This document shows, in pieces, positions 36,394 to 45,390 of a stretch of 64,000 bases of DNA. The DNA is from Aliiroseovarius sp. PrR006 (GTDB lineage: Bacteria; Pseudomonadota; Alphaproteobacteria; Rhodobacterales; Rhodobacteraceae), in contig NZ_JAAGOY010000007.1 in assembly GCF_010500215.1 (NCBI RefSeq), forward strand, positions 714,501 to 778,500, given 5' to 3'. The stretch's first letter is position 1. Each line of letters begins with the position of its first letter. Below the pieces are notes generated by a model. It saw nothing but the letters and a program-made list of their open reading frames with translations. It was not told the DNA's origin and did not search any database. Both the position numbers and the translations under genes were made by a program.

Positions 36394-38052
36394 ATGAAAG
36401 ATCACATTCCCCCACGCATTGTCACAGCAGAGCAATGGAAACGTCTAAAGCGCTGGTCGCACCGTAAACCGGTTTTCGCCTTGATGGGCGAATTCAGCGC
36501 CGGCAAGTCGACGCTTCTGAACTTTCTTCTGAAGAAGGAAACGCTGCCCACCCAAGTCACGGCGACGCAATTGCCACCGATTTGGTTCTCGTGGGGTAAC
36601 AAGCCTTCCTATGTGCAAAACCTGGACGGCAGCCGCGAACCGATCGAGCTTGAGAAAATCGGCGAAGTCGGCGTACAGGGCGCGCATTTTGTGCGTGTTT
36701 ATCTGGAAGCTGACATTCTGGAAGCGGTGGACCTGATCGACACGCCCGGCATCTCGGACCCGAAGATCTCGTCCAATGTTTGGCAACGCGCCGTGGGTCA
36801 GGCCAATGGCGTTTTGTGGTGCACCCACTCGACGCAAGCCTGGCGCGAGACCGAACGCGCGACGTGGGCCTCGCTGCCCAAACGTCTGCGCCAGAATTCG
36901 CTTCTGCTGGTAACGCGTGCCGATGCGCTGAACGAAACGGATCAGGCCAAGGTGCTGCGCCGCATCAACCGCGAAGCAGGCGACATGTTCCGCCGTACGA
37001 TCATGATTTCCGCCCGCGATGCCATCATTGCACGTGAGAACGAAGAGCATGCAGATCTTTGGGCTGGAAGCGGAGGCGGCAAGCTGGTGGACAACTTCCT
37101 GACCATCACCGCCGACATCATGGCCGCACGCGCTGAAATGCTGGCGCGCTACGAGAAAGACGGCACCAGCGAAGAGGTGGATACCAACGCACTGCAGTTG
37201 GGTGGGGAAACCTCTACCCGCGTTTGGAGCCCGCCGGTCATGTCCATCGCGGATGAGGTCGATCCTATTCCGATGGAAGGCAATGCCGACAATGTTGTGC
37301 GGATCCGCCCTGCCCGTCCACGCCGCGAAACGCAGGGAAGTGATACCTCCGAGACCCGACAGCGCATTGATGCGGACGAAGCGGACAAACTGCGCGCGCA
37401 AGTGCAGGCCGACGCCCAAGAAGACCAGGACATGCAAGAGCTGAAATCCGTCTTTCATGTCGAGGAAAGCTTGGACGAGGATGCGATTGCAGAAGACGCC
37501 CTGCCCGAGCCCTTAACTCTGGTGAACGATGTCTCTGAACTGCAAGAGAACATCGCCGACGAGACCTCGACTGAATGGGGCGAGGCCGAAGTCGCCAAGA
37601 CCGAGGACGAGGACGAGGACGAGCCGCTCGACGCCCAAGATGATATGGCGATTGATGAAATCGAAGAGCCCGCTCAGGACACGGAAGAGGATGATTCCGA
37701 ACGGCTAATTGCGTCGATCACCGATTTGGTTTCCGACCGGGGGCAGGACTATGAAGATCAGGCAGAAGATGCCGACGTGGCTGTCACCTCCGAGACGATC
37801 GCCTTGGCCCCGAGCCAGCCTGTCTTCAGCATTCCGGAGTCGCAACCGCTAAGCGCGCTTGATGCCTGGGCCGAACACATGTCATCCCTTGGGGATATCG
37901 ACGACCCGGCTGCGTTGCATGAGGAATTCGAGCGCTTCCTGAAGCTATTCGACGACCGCGCCCGCGATCACCATGCGCAGCAGTCTGAAGGTACCCTACA
38001 ATCTCTTAGCGACACGGCATCCGACAGCGATACTGTCTGGCACGTGCTATAA
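36394..38052 (+). CDS. Dynamin-family partner GTPase 1 with acidic tail
   Basis: 552 residues. GTPase domain at 25-250: G1 GEFSAGKST (32-40), G2 threonine in TQVTATQLPP, G3 DTPG (116-119), G4 TRAD (174-177). A block LWCTHSTQAWRETERATW (141-158) is shared with the partner GTPase at 41515 and appears diagnostic. Residues about 270-552 are strongly acidic and low in complexity (for example EDEDEDEPLD), probably a disordered interaction platform. ATG 36394 is preferred to TTG 36370 because it lies 5 bp after the upstream stop. No membrane segment is seen. It probably forms a hetero-assembly with the preceding dynamin. Confidence 0.78.
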   Translation: MKDHIPPRIVTAEQWKRLKRWSHRKPVFALMGEFSAGKSTLLNFLLKKETLPTQVTATQLPPIWFSWGNKPSYVQNLDGSREPIELEKIGEVGVQGAHFVRVYLEADILEAVDLIDTPGISDPKISSNVWQRAVGQANGVLWCTHSTQAWRETERATWASLPKRLRQNSLLLVTRADALNETDQAKVLRRINREAGDMFRRTIMISARDAIIARENEEHADLWAGSGGGKLVDNFLTITADIMAARAEMLARYEKDGTSEEVDTNALQLGGETSTRVWSPPVMSIADEVDPIPMEGNADNVVRIRPARPRRETQGSDTSETRQRIDADEADKLRAQVQADAQEDQDMQELKSVFHVEESLDEDAIAEDALPEPLTLVNDVSELQENIADETSTEWGEAEVAKTEDEDEDEPLDAQDDMAIDEIEEPAQDTEEDDSERLIASITDLVSDRGQDYEDQAEDADVAVTSETIALAPSQPVFSIPESQPLSALDAWAEHMSSLGDIDDPAALHEEFERFLKLFDDRARDHHAQQSEGTLQSLSDTASDSDTVWHVL

Positions 38053-38057
38053 ATCAG

Positions 38058-38483
38058 ATGATACATACAAACACTTTGGCTGACGCGACTTTGTCTTTGG
38101 ACGACGCGCTTTCAGCCAGCATGCGAACCGTACCGAACTGCGTCGCGGCGGGGTATGTCGACATGCAAACCGGGTTTCTTCTGGGCGTTCAAGGGCGCGA
38201 TGATGACAGCATCGCCGCGCTGGAAGCGATATCGACCTCGATCGCCAACCTGATTCTGGGGCGCGGCGTGCGCGCCGTTGAAGAGCTTTTGTCCGGTGAC
38301 GACACCCAAGGCGCAGGCTTTGGCGAGATCGCAATCTGTTCAGGCAAGCGCCTGTACCTGCTGCTTAGACGCCCGGATCAGCCCGATCACCTGATTTGTT
38401 ATGTCTCGGATGACAGCGCAAATGTTGGGCTGGCTCTGGCCAAATCTGCGGCGAACATGAAACTGATCTCGGCTGCGGTGTAG
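38058..38483 (+). CDS. Roadblock/LC7-like protein
   Basis: 141 residues. The pattern GYVDMQTGFLLGVQG, a long helix (SIAALEAISTSIANLILGRG), a strand pair GFGEIAICSGKRLYLLL, then HLICYVSDDSANVGLALAKS matches the Roadblock/LC7 (MglB-like) fold. It is without a confirmed family hit. Such proteins act as GTPase-activating or scaffold partners of small GTPases in bacterial polarity and in actinobacterial conservons. Placed between two dynamin/partner pairs, it probably acts on one of these GTPases. Starts 5 bp after the upstream stop with no clear ribosome site, implying coupled translation. Confidence 0.6.
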   Translation: MIHTNTLADATLSLDDALSASMRTVPNCVAAGYVDMQTGFLLGVQGRDDDSIAALEAISTSIANLILGRGVRAVEELLSGDDTQGAGFGEIAICSGKRLYLLLRRPDQPDHLICYVSDDSANVGLALAKSAANMKLISAAV

Positions 38484-38489
38484 ACAGAG

Positions 38490-39404
38490 ATGACTGTGAT
38501 CCAATCAGATATCCTTGACCGGCTTGAACGCATCGTGGACGACGCGAAACCCCGGCGCGGCGAAAGCATTGCGCTGACCCACAGCACGGCCGAGGCCCGC
38601 AGCCAGGCCGCACTTGATGCTGTGCGGACGACATTCCTGCCACGCGTCATTCAGATCACCAATGATCAGGAGGACGCGGTCAGCCTGACGGTCAGCAACG
38701 GACGTGTCGCCAACCTGACCGAGGCCGTGATGGACGGAGTACACGCCACCCCGCCCAAGACCACCGCCCAGAATGTGGCCCAGATCCTCAGCATGGTGTG
38801 CTCTGGCTCTGGCGCAAAGATACGCAGCAGACCGCCCGAGGATGGCGAAGACGTCGTGGCGACCGGCCTGAAGATGTCCGACATCGACGCCGCCATCAGC
38901 GCGCTTGAACCCATGAGCCCGCCGCCCGCACCGTCCGCACCCTCGGGCCCGGAAGCCGTCGAGCCCGAGATCCAGACCGACATTCCCGTCGCCAAGGTCG
39001 TCGCGCCAGTCCCGACACCGGAACCAAACGCAGAGCCGCAGGCAGACGACGAGATTGGCAACGGCATCGCCGCGCGGTTCTATGAGAACGCAACGCGGGT
39101 CAGCGATCAGCGGATCCTGATCCGTCACGCAGACTCCACCGTTGCCGGTCCGGACGGGGTTCTGTCGCAAAATTTGGACTCCGTACAACAGCTGATGGAT
39201 GACCTGTCGGCCTGGGACGCTGACAGTAACGAAGAAGATTGGGGGCCGCAGCTGATTATTCTGCGGTCGCAGGGGCAGGATATGCCCAGTTTGACCATTT
39301 GTCGCGACACGGAAGCAACAACAATGGCCGCCCACCACACGCGTAGGTTGGGTTCGGTCATGCAGTTGTGGAAATCATTGACGTCGCACGAAAATTTTAG
39401 CTGA
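38490..39404 (+). CDS. Orphan protein between the two dynamin modules
   Basis: 304 residues, not recognised. Two parts are joined by a Pro/Ala/Glu-rich linker (about 148-190, EPMSPPPAPSAPSGPEAVEP and following). The N-terminal half has helical and short strand character; the C-terminal part (about 195-304) may be a small alpha/beta domain. No cysteines of note, no signal peptide and no membrane segment. It starts 6 bp after the LC7-like gene and is followed by a 77-bp gap before the second dynamin gene. Likely cytoplasmic adaptor. Confidence 0.5.
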   Translation: MTVIQSDILDRLERIVDDAKPRRGESIALTHSTAEARSQAALDAVRTTFLPRVIQITNDQEDAVSLTVSNGRVANLTEAVMDGVHATPPKTTAQNVAQILSMVCSGSGAKIRSRPPEDGEDVVATGLKMSDIDAAISALEPMSPPPAPSAPSGPEAVEPEIQTDIPVAKVVAPVPTPEPNAEPQADDEIGNGIAARFYENATRVSDQRILIRHADSTVAGPDGVLSQNLDSVQQLMDDLSAWDADSNEEDWGPQLIILRSQGQDMPSLTICRDTEATTMAAHHTRRLGSVMQLWKSLTSHENFS

Positions 39405-39481
39405 ATACTATGAAACGCCCGCTTCTCACGTTGGGATTTGGGTCAGCGATTTGCTTTGAATAACGAGTTGGAAGTCAAATT

Positions 39482-41518
39482 ATGGATGAGGTACGCCGAC
39501 AGGAATTAGTTCGGATCGCCGAGCAGATGTCGCAAACGGCAAGCGATGAAGCGAAGCCGTTCATTTCGCGCATCCTGGCGGACCTGAAATCGTTGAAACC
39601 GGGCGTCGCGTTTGTCGGCCAAATCAAGGCTGGAAAGTCGCGCCTGATCAACGGCTTCACAGGGCAGGCGAACTTCTTGCCTTCCGATGTGAACCCGTGG
39701 ACCACGGTCGTAACCGACATGCATTTCGGGCACCCCTCGGGCCGCACAAATGGTGGGATCTTCCATTTCTTCGACAACGCACAATGGCAGGCGCTTTTGT
39801 CCGAAGGGGACGAGATCCGCGACCTGCTGCCGGATGGCGAAGACGGTTATAAACGGCAGATCATCGAAGAGCAGATCGAGGCGATGAAAGCCCGCGCCAA
39901 GGCCCGGCTTGGAGCTCGCTATGAAGACCTGCTGGGCACGTCCCATGATCTGGAGGGCCTGACACAAGGAGATCTAGCCCGTTACGTCAGCGCAGGTGCC
40001 GATCCCGAAGACGAACCCGCGCAGATGGACAGTGACACCGCACCCTATTACAGCGATCTGACCCGCAAGGCCGAAGTCTTCTTTGAACAGGGCCATTTCG
40101 CGTTCCCCCTGACGGTAACAGACACGCCGGGCATCAATGATCCGCTGCTGATCCGGGAAGAAATCTCGCATCAATATCTGCGCAATTCCGACTTTTTCGT
40201 CGTGGTTCTGTCCGCGCATCAGGCGCTGTCGCAGGCGGATCTGAAGCTGTTCCGCCTGATGCAGGCGCTTGAGCTGGGGCAGATGGTGGTTTTCGTGAAC
40301 CGGGTGGACGAGCTGAACCGGGGCGTCGAGGATGCCGCCAGTGTGCACGCGGACGTGCATGCCGGGCTTGAGCGCGCGCTGGACAGCAGCCGCATGACGG
40401 TGATCATGGGCAGCGCGCAGTGGGCGCATTATGCGCTGACCGGGGACTTAACCGGCATCGACCACGACCAGATTTTGGCGTGGCTGAAAGCCCATCCGCA
40501 GAAAATGCAGCGTTTCCTTGAGGGCGTTGAACAACTGAAACAAACCAAGCGGGACGGCGCCGCCGAAAGCGCGTTGCGCTTGGCCGCCATGATTGCCTCG
40601 GGCCTGCCTGACCTGCGCAGCCACGTGATGCGCGAAATGTCGATCGGCCCCCGCAGCGAACGCATTCACATCGCGGCGCAGCATCTGCGCAACTTCGCCA
40701 ATAGCGAGCTGGAGCGCCGCCGCGTGCACCTGAAGATCGTCGATGACGATACCGCGGACGCCCATTTCGCCCAGGCCGAGGACCAAATCCGCACGCAGCT
40801 AAGCCAGATGGTGATAAATACCAAGGATAGCCTTACCAGTGGAGCCCAGCATGACATGGTCGCGCTGCGGCAAGAGCTTGATGACATCGTCCGGTCCATG
40901 GTCTCGACCGTGGTGCAGGGCGAGGACGGGGTGTCACCGCTGCTGTCCACCGGCGGCGCAACCGAGCTGAACTTCAGCGACCTGCGCCAGATCATGCGCG
41001 ATCGGCTGCTAGATGCAGCGCATGCCCAGCGTCAGAAAATGCTGAACGAGCTGTTCGCACTGGACATGCGGTCTAACGCCGCGCTTGCGGATGGCGACGC
41101 AGAGGATACGGACGCCCCGCTGAATGTGGATGCCAGCGCGCTTAGGTGGTATCGCCCGGATACCAGCATCCTAACCCGCGGCATCACGGTCGAGCTGCGC
41201 GTTTCGTGGCTGGCGCGCCTGCTAAAGCAGCAATCCGTCGTGACCCGCGCGGAACAAGTGATCACGCACGAGTTCCAATCCATCGCCACTGATCTTGTGA
41301 ATCAGTTCCACTCCGATCTGGCAAGCCGTCTGAAGACGGTTATCGAGCATCATCTGGCTGTGCTTGCGACCCGATTTGAAGAGCTGGACAAGACCCAGTC
41401 CGCGTCGCGACCGGATGCACACGCAGCGTTGGAAAACGCCAGGAGGCTTGCAAATGAGTTGGAAGAGTTGTTCGAAGAGGGTATCGAACCTGTAGAGCAA
41501 CTCGAGGCGGTAACGTGA
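39482..41518 (+). CDS. Dynamin-like GTPase 2
   Basis: 678 residues, paralogue of the gene at 34377. G1 GQIKAGKSR (46-54), LPSDVNPWTTVVT (66-78, G2), G3 DTPG (214-217) and G4 NRVD (273-276). The shared features extend through the insert region (EAMKARAKARLGARYEDLLG beside MKARSEERLGKHFDLIMG in the first copy). A helical C-terminal part (about 390-670) follows. It lacks the tryptophan/arginine patch of the first copy; the corresponding region is VELRVSWLARLLKQQSVV. GGAAG lies 8 bases before ATG 39482. It overlaps the next gene by GTGA. Confidence 0.82.
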   Translation: MDEVRRQELVRIAEQMSQTASDEAKPFISRILADLKSLKPGVAFVGQIKAGKSRLINGFTGQANFLPSDVNPWTTVVTDMHFGHPSGRTNGGIFHFFDNAQWQALLSEGDEIRDLLPDGEDGYKRQIIEEQIEAMKARAKARLGARYEDLLGTSHDLEGLTQGDLARYVSAGADPEDEPAQMDSDTAPYYSDLTRKAEVFFEQGHFAFPLTVTDTPGINDPLLIREEISHQYLRNSDFFVVVLSAHQALSQADLKLFRLMQALELGQMVVFVNRVDELNRGVEDAASVHADVHAGLERALDSSRMTVIMGSAQWAHYALTGDLTGIDHDQILAWLKAHPQKMQRFLEGVEQLKQTKRDGAAESALRLAAMIASGLPDLRSHVMREMSIGPRSERIHIAAQHLRNFANSELERRRVHLKIVDDDTADAHFAQAEDQIRTQLSQMVINTKDSLTSGAQHDMVALRQELDDIVRSMVSTVVQGEDGVSPLLSTGGATELNFSDLRQIMRDRLLDAAHAQRQKMLNELFALDMRSNAALADGDAEDTDAPLNVDASALRWYRPDTSILTRGITVELRVSWLARLLKQQSVVTRAEQVITHEFQSIATDLVNQFHSDLASRLKTVIEHHLAVLATRFEELDKTQSASRPDAHAALENARRLANELEELFEEGIEPVEQLEAVT

Positions 41519-42831
41519 TCAACTTTCCAGAAACAGATTCGGTTCTTGGGCAACTGAAAGCGTTTCTTTCGAAAACCGAGGCCGCGCCACGCTCGGCCCC
41601 GCTGGATGGCATGCGCACGCTGGCGCGGGGTCATATCGACCAACTGACCAGCGCCGTGACCATCGGTTTCGCGGGCGAGTTCGGGGCGGGCAAATCCAGT
41701 CTGGCCAATATGCTGGCGGGCACCGACATCCTGCCCACGGGCCCACAGCACCTGAAGCTGCCCTTGGTGATCGTGAAATACGCCGCCAAGCCCGAGACCA
41801 CGGTGGGGTGGTGGGACATGGCCCCTGAAACCTTCGCCGGGGTCGATCTGGAAAAAGCGGCCGAATACGCGCCCGACTTCATCTCGATCGGGTTGCCGTC
41901 TGACGCCCTTCAGGAACTTGTACTGTTCGACCTTCCCGGCTCGGGCGCTTTGGATGAAAGCTATAAGCAGACACTGGAGCTTCTGAAATTCGTCGATTGC
42001 GCGATCTGGTGCACCAACGGCACGAACGCTTGGCGCGAAACCGAGCGGTTCTTATGGTCGCATGTCACCAAGGACCTTCAGGACAACAGCTTGCTTGCCG
42101 TGACCCACACGGACCTTCCGGTGGTGCAAGAGTCTCTACCGCAACTGGTGCCGCATCTGGAACGCGACAGCGAAGGCATGTTTCAGGCCGTTGTGCCCAT
42201 CGGCACGCCCGTCGCCGTGCAAGCGATGGCGCAAGAGCCGGAACCGGATTTCGAGCTGTGGTCCGAATGTGGCGGAGAGGACCTGGCGCAGCAGGTGCTT
42301 GGTCTGGCGGCGACCCGCAAAACACGGGATCTTGAGAGGGCCAAGAGCGACCTTGAAACGAAGCTGACCCCGGCGCTGGCGGCTTTGGGTGTGGCAGAAG
42401 AGCCCGCCAAAACCGATCTGAAGGAAGCGGCGGCGGCTGTTGCTGCTGCGGCAGCAGCGGCGGCAGAGAACGCGGCGGCTGAACCCGAACCGGAACCTGA
42501 AGACTCTGATCTGGAAAACCCCCTGCTGGACAACTGGAAAGCCGCCTTGCGCGCCTTGCTGACTGACCTGCGCGACACCCCGGACCTCGAGATCACGGAC
42601 CTGCTACAGCGCTGCCAAGAACTGGTCGACGATTTCATCGAACAGCTTGAACCCGGCCGCAGCATTGATTCCTCTGCCGAGTGGGTCGTGGGCGAGTTCG
42701 AGAACGCCTCGGATTTACTGACGTTGATGCAGTTCGAAGACACGCCGCACGCAACCGAGACGGTCTTGAACATCATGACTCAGCTCAGCGACAACCTGTC
42801 TTGGGCAGGAACGCAGGCCAAGGACGCATAA
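41515..42831 (+). CDS. Dynamin-family partner GTPase 2
   Basis: 438 residues, paralogue of the gene at 36394. G1 GEFGAGKSS (54-62), G3 DLPG (139-142, where the usual form is DTPG), G4 THTD (197-200). It shares the block AIWCTNGTNAWRETERFLW (163-181). After the GTPase domain comes an Ala-rich linker (about 300-325) and an acidic segment (EPEPEPEDSD), then a C-terminal helical domain (about 335-438) with no counterpart in the first copy. GTG start overlapping the dynamin 2 stop. The altered G3 threonine may slow hydrolysis. Confidence 0.78.
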   Translation: MINFPETDSVLGQLKAFLSKTEAAPRSAPLDGMRTLARGHIDQLTSAVTIGFAGEFGAGKSSLANMLAGTDILPTGPQHLKLPLVIVKYAAKPETTVGWWDMAPETFAGVDLEKAAEYAPDFISIGLPSDALQELVLFDLPGSGALDESYKQTLELLKFVDCAIWCTNGTNAWRETERFLWSHVTKDLQDNSLLAVTHTDLPVVQESLPQLVPHLERDSEGMFQAVVPIGTPVAVQAMAQEPEPDFELWSECGGEDLAQQVLGLAATRKTRDLERAKSDLETKLTPALAALGVAEEPAKTDLKEAAAAVAAAAAAAAENAAAEPEPEPEDSDLENPLLDNWKAALRALLTDLRDTPDLEITDLLQRCQELVDDFIEQLEPGRSIDSSAEWVVGEFENASDLLTLMQFEDTPHATETVLNIMTQLSDNLSWAGTQAKDA

Positions 42832-43168
42832 ACGCCGTTTTCGACAGGTTATCCACAGAATCGCGTCAACTTCAGGCAGAATCACCTGATACTTCGCGCT
42901 ATAGAAGACCCAAGGAACAGCTCGATTTTTGACAGATTCCACGACCGTCCCTAAGTCAGCAGCTGGTCTATCTTCTTTGATTCAGCAACAAAGGGGTTAC
43001 ATCGCCTGTTTTGTCGCCCCGAGTCATAGCGAAGCCATGTGGCTGCCACAGTTTGGTCTAAATTCCTAAGTCTAACTTCGATGGCATCGCTGGTTGAATT
43101 TACCTTGATAAATTGACCCAACGGTTGGGAAATCTCTCTGCCAGGAAACGAGACGCAGGTAAGACTAC
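42832..43168. other. 337-bp intergenic region before the kinase gene
   Basis: Contains a perfect but isolated DnaA-box sequence (TTATCCACA, 42849-42857) and a candidate promoter at 42929-42957. No ORF with a plausible start, no RNA gene seen. It separates the GTPase part from the signalling part of the locus and may allow separate expression. Confidence 0.45.
42929..42957 (+). promoter_or_regulatory. Candidate promoter of the kinase-FHA-PP2C part
   Basis: Perfect -35 TTGACA (42929-42934), a 17-bp spacer and a weak -10 TAAGTC (42952-42957). It would give a 5' leader of about 210 nt before the kinase start. Confidence 0.35.
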
Positions 43169-45193
43169 ATGAGCCATAATCGGGCATCGGGACAGACAGC
43201 AGACAGTCCCCAGATCGCAGCGTTGCAGCCAGGTGAAAAACTGCTGCGCGATCAGTACGAGATCCTTCGTTTCCTGAACAACGGTGGTTTTGGCATCACC
43301 TATCTGGCCCGCGACAGTCTGGACCGGAATGTCGTCATCAAAGAATGTTTCCCGGGTGCATTGTGTCGCCGCGTTGGCAGCAATGTCGAAGCATCTGACC
43401 CCGCCTATGAAGAAGATCTAAGATCGATCATTGGGCTGTTCATTCAGGAAGCCCGAAATCACGCACGTCTGGTGCATCCAAACATCGTGAACGTGCATCA
43501 GGTCTTCGAAGACAACCAGACCGCCTATATCGCGATGGACCTGATCAACGGCGGCGATCTGCTTGATTACGTTCAAGATAAACGCAACGCAGTGACCCCG
43601 AACTTCATCGTGCAAGTCACGGAAAAGATGCTGTCGGCAGTGTCGTTCATCCACGACAACGGGATGCTGCATCGCGATATTTCGCCCGACAACATCCTGA
43701 TCGACGAAGACGGCCAGCCGGTTCTGATCGACTTTGGTGCAGCGCGGGAACGGGCTGCAAATCGCTCGGCGGCGCTGTTGACGCTGCGGGTGATCAAGGA
43801 CGGATATTCTCCGCACGAATTTTACGCGCGCGGCGCCGATCAGGACGCGACCAGCGACCTGTATGTCCTGGCCGCCACGCTGTATCACGCCATCAGCGGT
43901 GAACGCCCGATCGACGGGAAGTCGCGTCTGGACGCATTCAACGCGGGCGAAGAAGACCCGTATGTCCCGCTGGCTGGCCGCTTCGACGGCTATCCAGACG
44001 GATTCCTCGAAGCCTTGGACAAGGCGATGGAAGTACACATCGTGAATCGTCCGCAATCTGCACTGGAATGGCTGCGCATGTTCCGCGGCCCGACCGTTGT
44101 ATTCGAGGAATTCGGCTATCGCCCCAGCTCGGTGATCGTGGCGCTGGAACGCCCGGAAGAGCGCAAAGCGGACTCGGAAAATGCCGAAGCGATCGTCACC
44201 GCGCTTCTGTCCAGCAATGATGACGTGGCAACGACCGCGCAGTCGGAAGGGCTGACGCGGGCACAACCCAAAAGCGACCCGTCGGTCACGGTGGTCAAAA
44301 GCAGCTCGGGCGGAGGCGGCAAGGCCATTGCTGGCGTGATCGCTCTGGTCGTGCTTGGTGCCGGTGGATACTTTGCCTTCAGCGGATCGGACGGATCCGA
44401 GGGCTCGGAACCAGTCGCGGTGGCGGCTGTGACCCCGGCACCGGTCGCACCTGTGCCCACCCCAGAACCGGAAGCCGAACCCGTGGTTGATGCGACGCCT
44501 GCTCCTGCAGCTGAACCCGCTGAAGCTCCCGCCCCAACAGAACCTGAGGTAGTCCCGGCACCTGCCCCTGTCGCGGCCGAGGATCTGCTGCCGAAGCAGA
44601 TCGCTTTTGGACACTGGGACGTTGAAATTCCCTTCGCCACCAGCACGCGCCGCCTGTCCACAGGCAGCGCTGTCGCGATCACCGGCACAGACCCCAAACG
44701 GGACATGTCGATCATTGGCGACTGGGTCGCCCGCGGGGCCGTGATCTATACGATCAATGGCGAACCTGTCACCGACAGCGCCAGCTTTGTGACCCGCATT
44801 CTTGACGATGTAACCGTTGATCCCGACGGCTATATTCGCGTCGCCGCCCGGTATCGTGCGAACAGCAATGCGCGCCCCCTGAATGGCTTGTTGGCTCTGC
44901 CTGCAATCCGCTTCTTTGGTCTTGAGAACGGCGTAACATTGACGGCACACAACGCGGATAACGGCAACTGGGCTGTAAGCGTCACCCGCTTGCCCGCAGA
45001 TTATAAAGACGGTCTGCGCGTCGGCGATATTCTGCTGTCTGAAAACACCACCGGCCAGCAGATCAACGCCATCGAAAGCCTTGATCGTATTCTTGAAACC
45101 CTCGTCGCCGATGGCGTGTCCCAAGCACGCCTGACCGCCTTGCGCAACGGCGCCGAGGTTCAGGTCACCATGCAACTTGCAGGGAGCTCCTGA
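43169..45193 (+). CDS. Transmembrane Ser/Thr protein kinase with extracytoplasmic PDZ-like tail
   Basis: 674 residues. Hanks-type kinase domain at about 30-305: glycine loop NNGGFGITYLA (37-47), catalytic lysine K58 in VVIKE, helix C glutamate in IQEARNH (about 94), HRDISPDN (168-175) and DFG (188-190), followed by DGYSPHEFY. A Ser/Gly linker leads to one TM helix (385-405), then a Pro/Ala/Glu-rich spacer (about 412-480). The extracytoplasmic part (480-674) contains two PDZ-like stretches (MSIIGDWVARGAVIYTINGE and YKDGLRVGDILLSE). The kinase is therefore cytoplasmic and its tail could sense periplasmic peptides or proteins. The FHA and PP2C genes follow, as expected for its reader and eraser. 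Confidence 0.88.
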   Translation: MSHNRASGQTADSPQIAALQPGEKLLRDQYEILRFLNNGGFGITYLARDSLDRNVVIKECFPGALCRRVGSNVEASDPAYEEDLRSIIGLFIQEARNHARLVHPNIVNVHQVFEDNQTAYIAMDLINGGDLLDYVQDKRNAVTPNFIVQVTEKMLSAVSFIHDNGMLHRDISPDNILIDEDGQPVLIDFGAARERAANRSAALLTLRVIKDGYSPHEFYARGADQDATSDLYVLAATLYHAISGERPIDGKSRLDAFNAGEEDPYVPLAGRFDGYPDGFLEALDKAMEVHIVNRPQSALEWLRMFRGPTVVFEEFGYRPSSVIVALERPEERKADSENAEAIVTALLSSNDDVATTAQSEGLTRAQPKSDPSVTVVKSSSGGGGKAIAGVIALVVLGAGGYFAFSGSDGSEGSEPVAVAAVTPAPVAPVPTPEPEAEPVVDATPAPAAEPAEAPAPTEPEVVPAPAPVAAEDLLPKQIAFGHWDVEIPFATSTRRLSTGSAVAITGTDPKRDMSIIGDWVARGAVIYTINGEPVTDSASFVTRILDDVTVDPDGYIRVAARYRANSNARPLNGLLALPAIRFFGLENGVTLTAHNADNGNWAVSVTRLPADYKDGLRVGDILLSENTTGQQINAIESLDRILETLVADGVSQARLTALRNGAEVQVTMQLAGSS

Positions 45194-45390
45194 CACAAGC
45201 CAATACACTGACTGCCAGATTGTGTTCTCTGCGAGCCTAAGTGACTCGGGCGGATGTTGGACCCGCCGCAGAAATTAGCAAGTAACCGAGTATCCACATC
45301 AAATTCTGTCAGGGTGTTCTGCCCGACTGGAATGATACGTCATGGACCAAGCCCCCCGTCTTGGCGAAGAGAGTGAAAGGTGAAGTTGCC

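Noticed and set aside
33945-42831. Mobile element or phage island around the dynamin genes
   Set aside because: No integrase, transposase, flanking direct repeats of note or att site. The tRNA-Pro at 32740 is intact, but I found no second partial copy of its 3' end near 49.6 kb.
42849-42857. Perfect DnaA box TTATCCACA, with a one-mismatch relative at 45290
   Set aside because: A single box, no cluster and no AT-rich unwinding region or dnaA/parAB neighbours, so not an origin.
42951-43187. 78-codon minus-strand ORF before the kinase
   Set aside because: Overlaps the kinase start, no ribosome site, composition not protein-like.
43418-45208. 596-codon minus-strand frame within the kinase gene
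   Set aside because: Antisense to a kinase with intact motifs; the composition is typical of a shadow frame.
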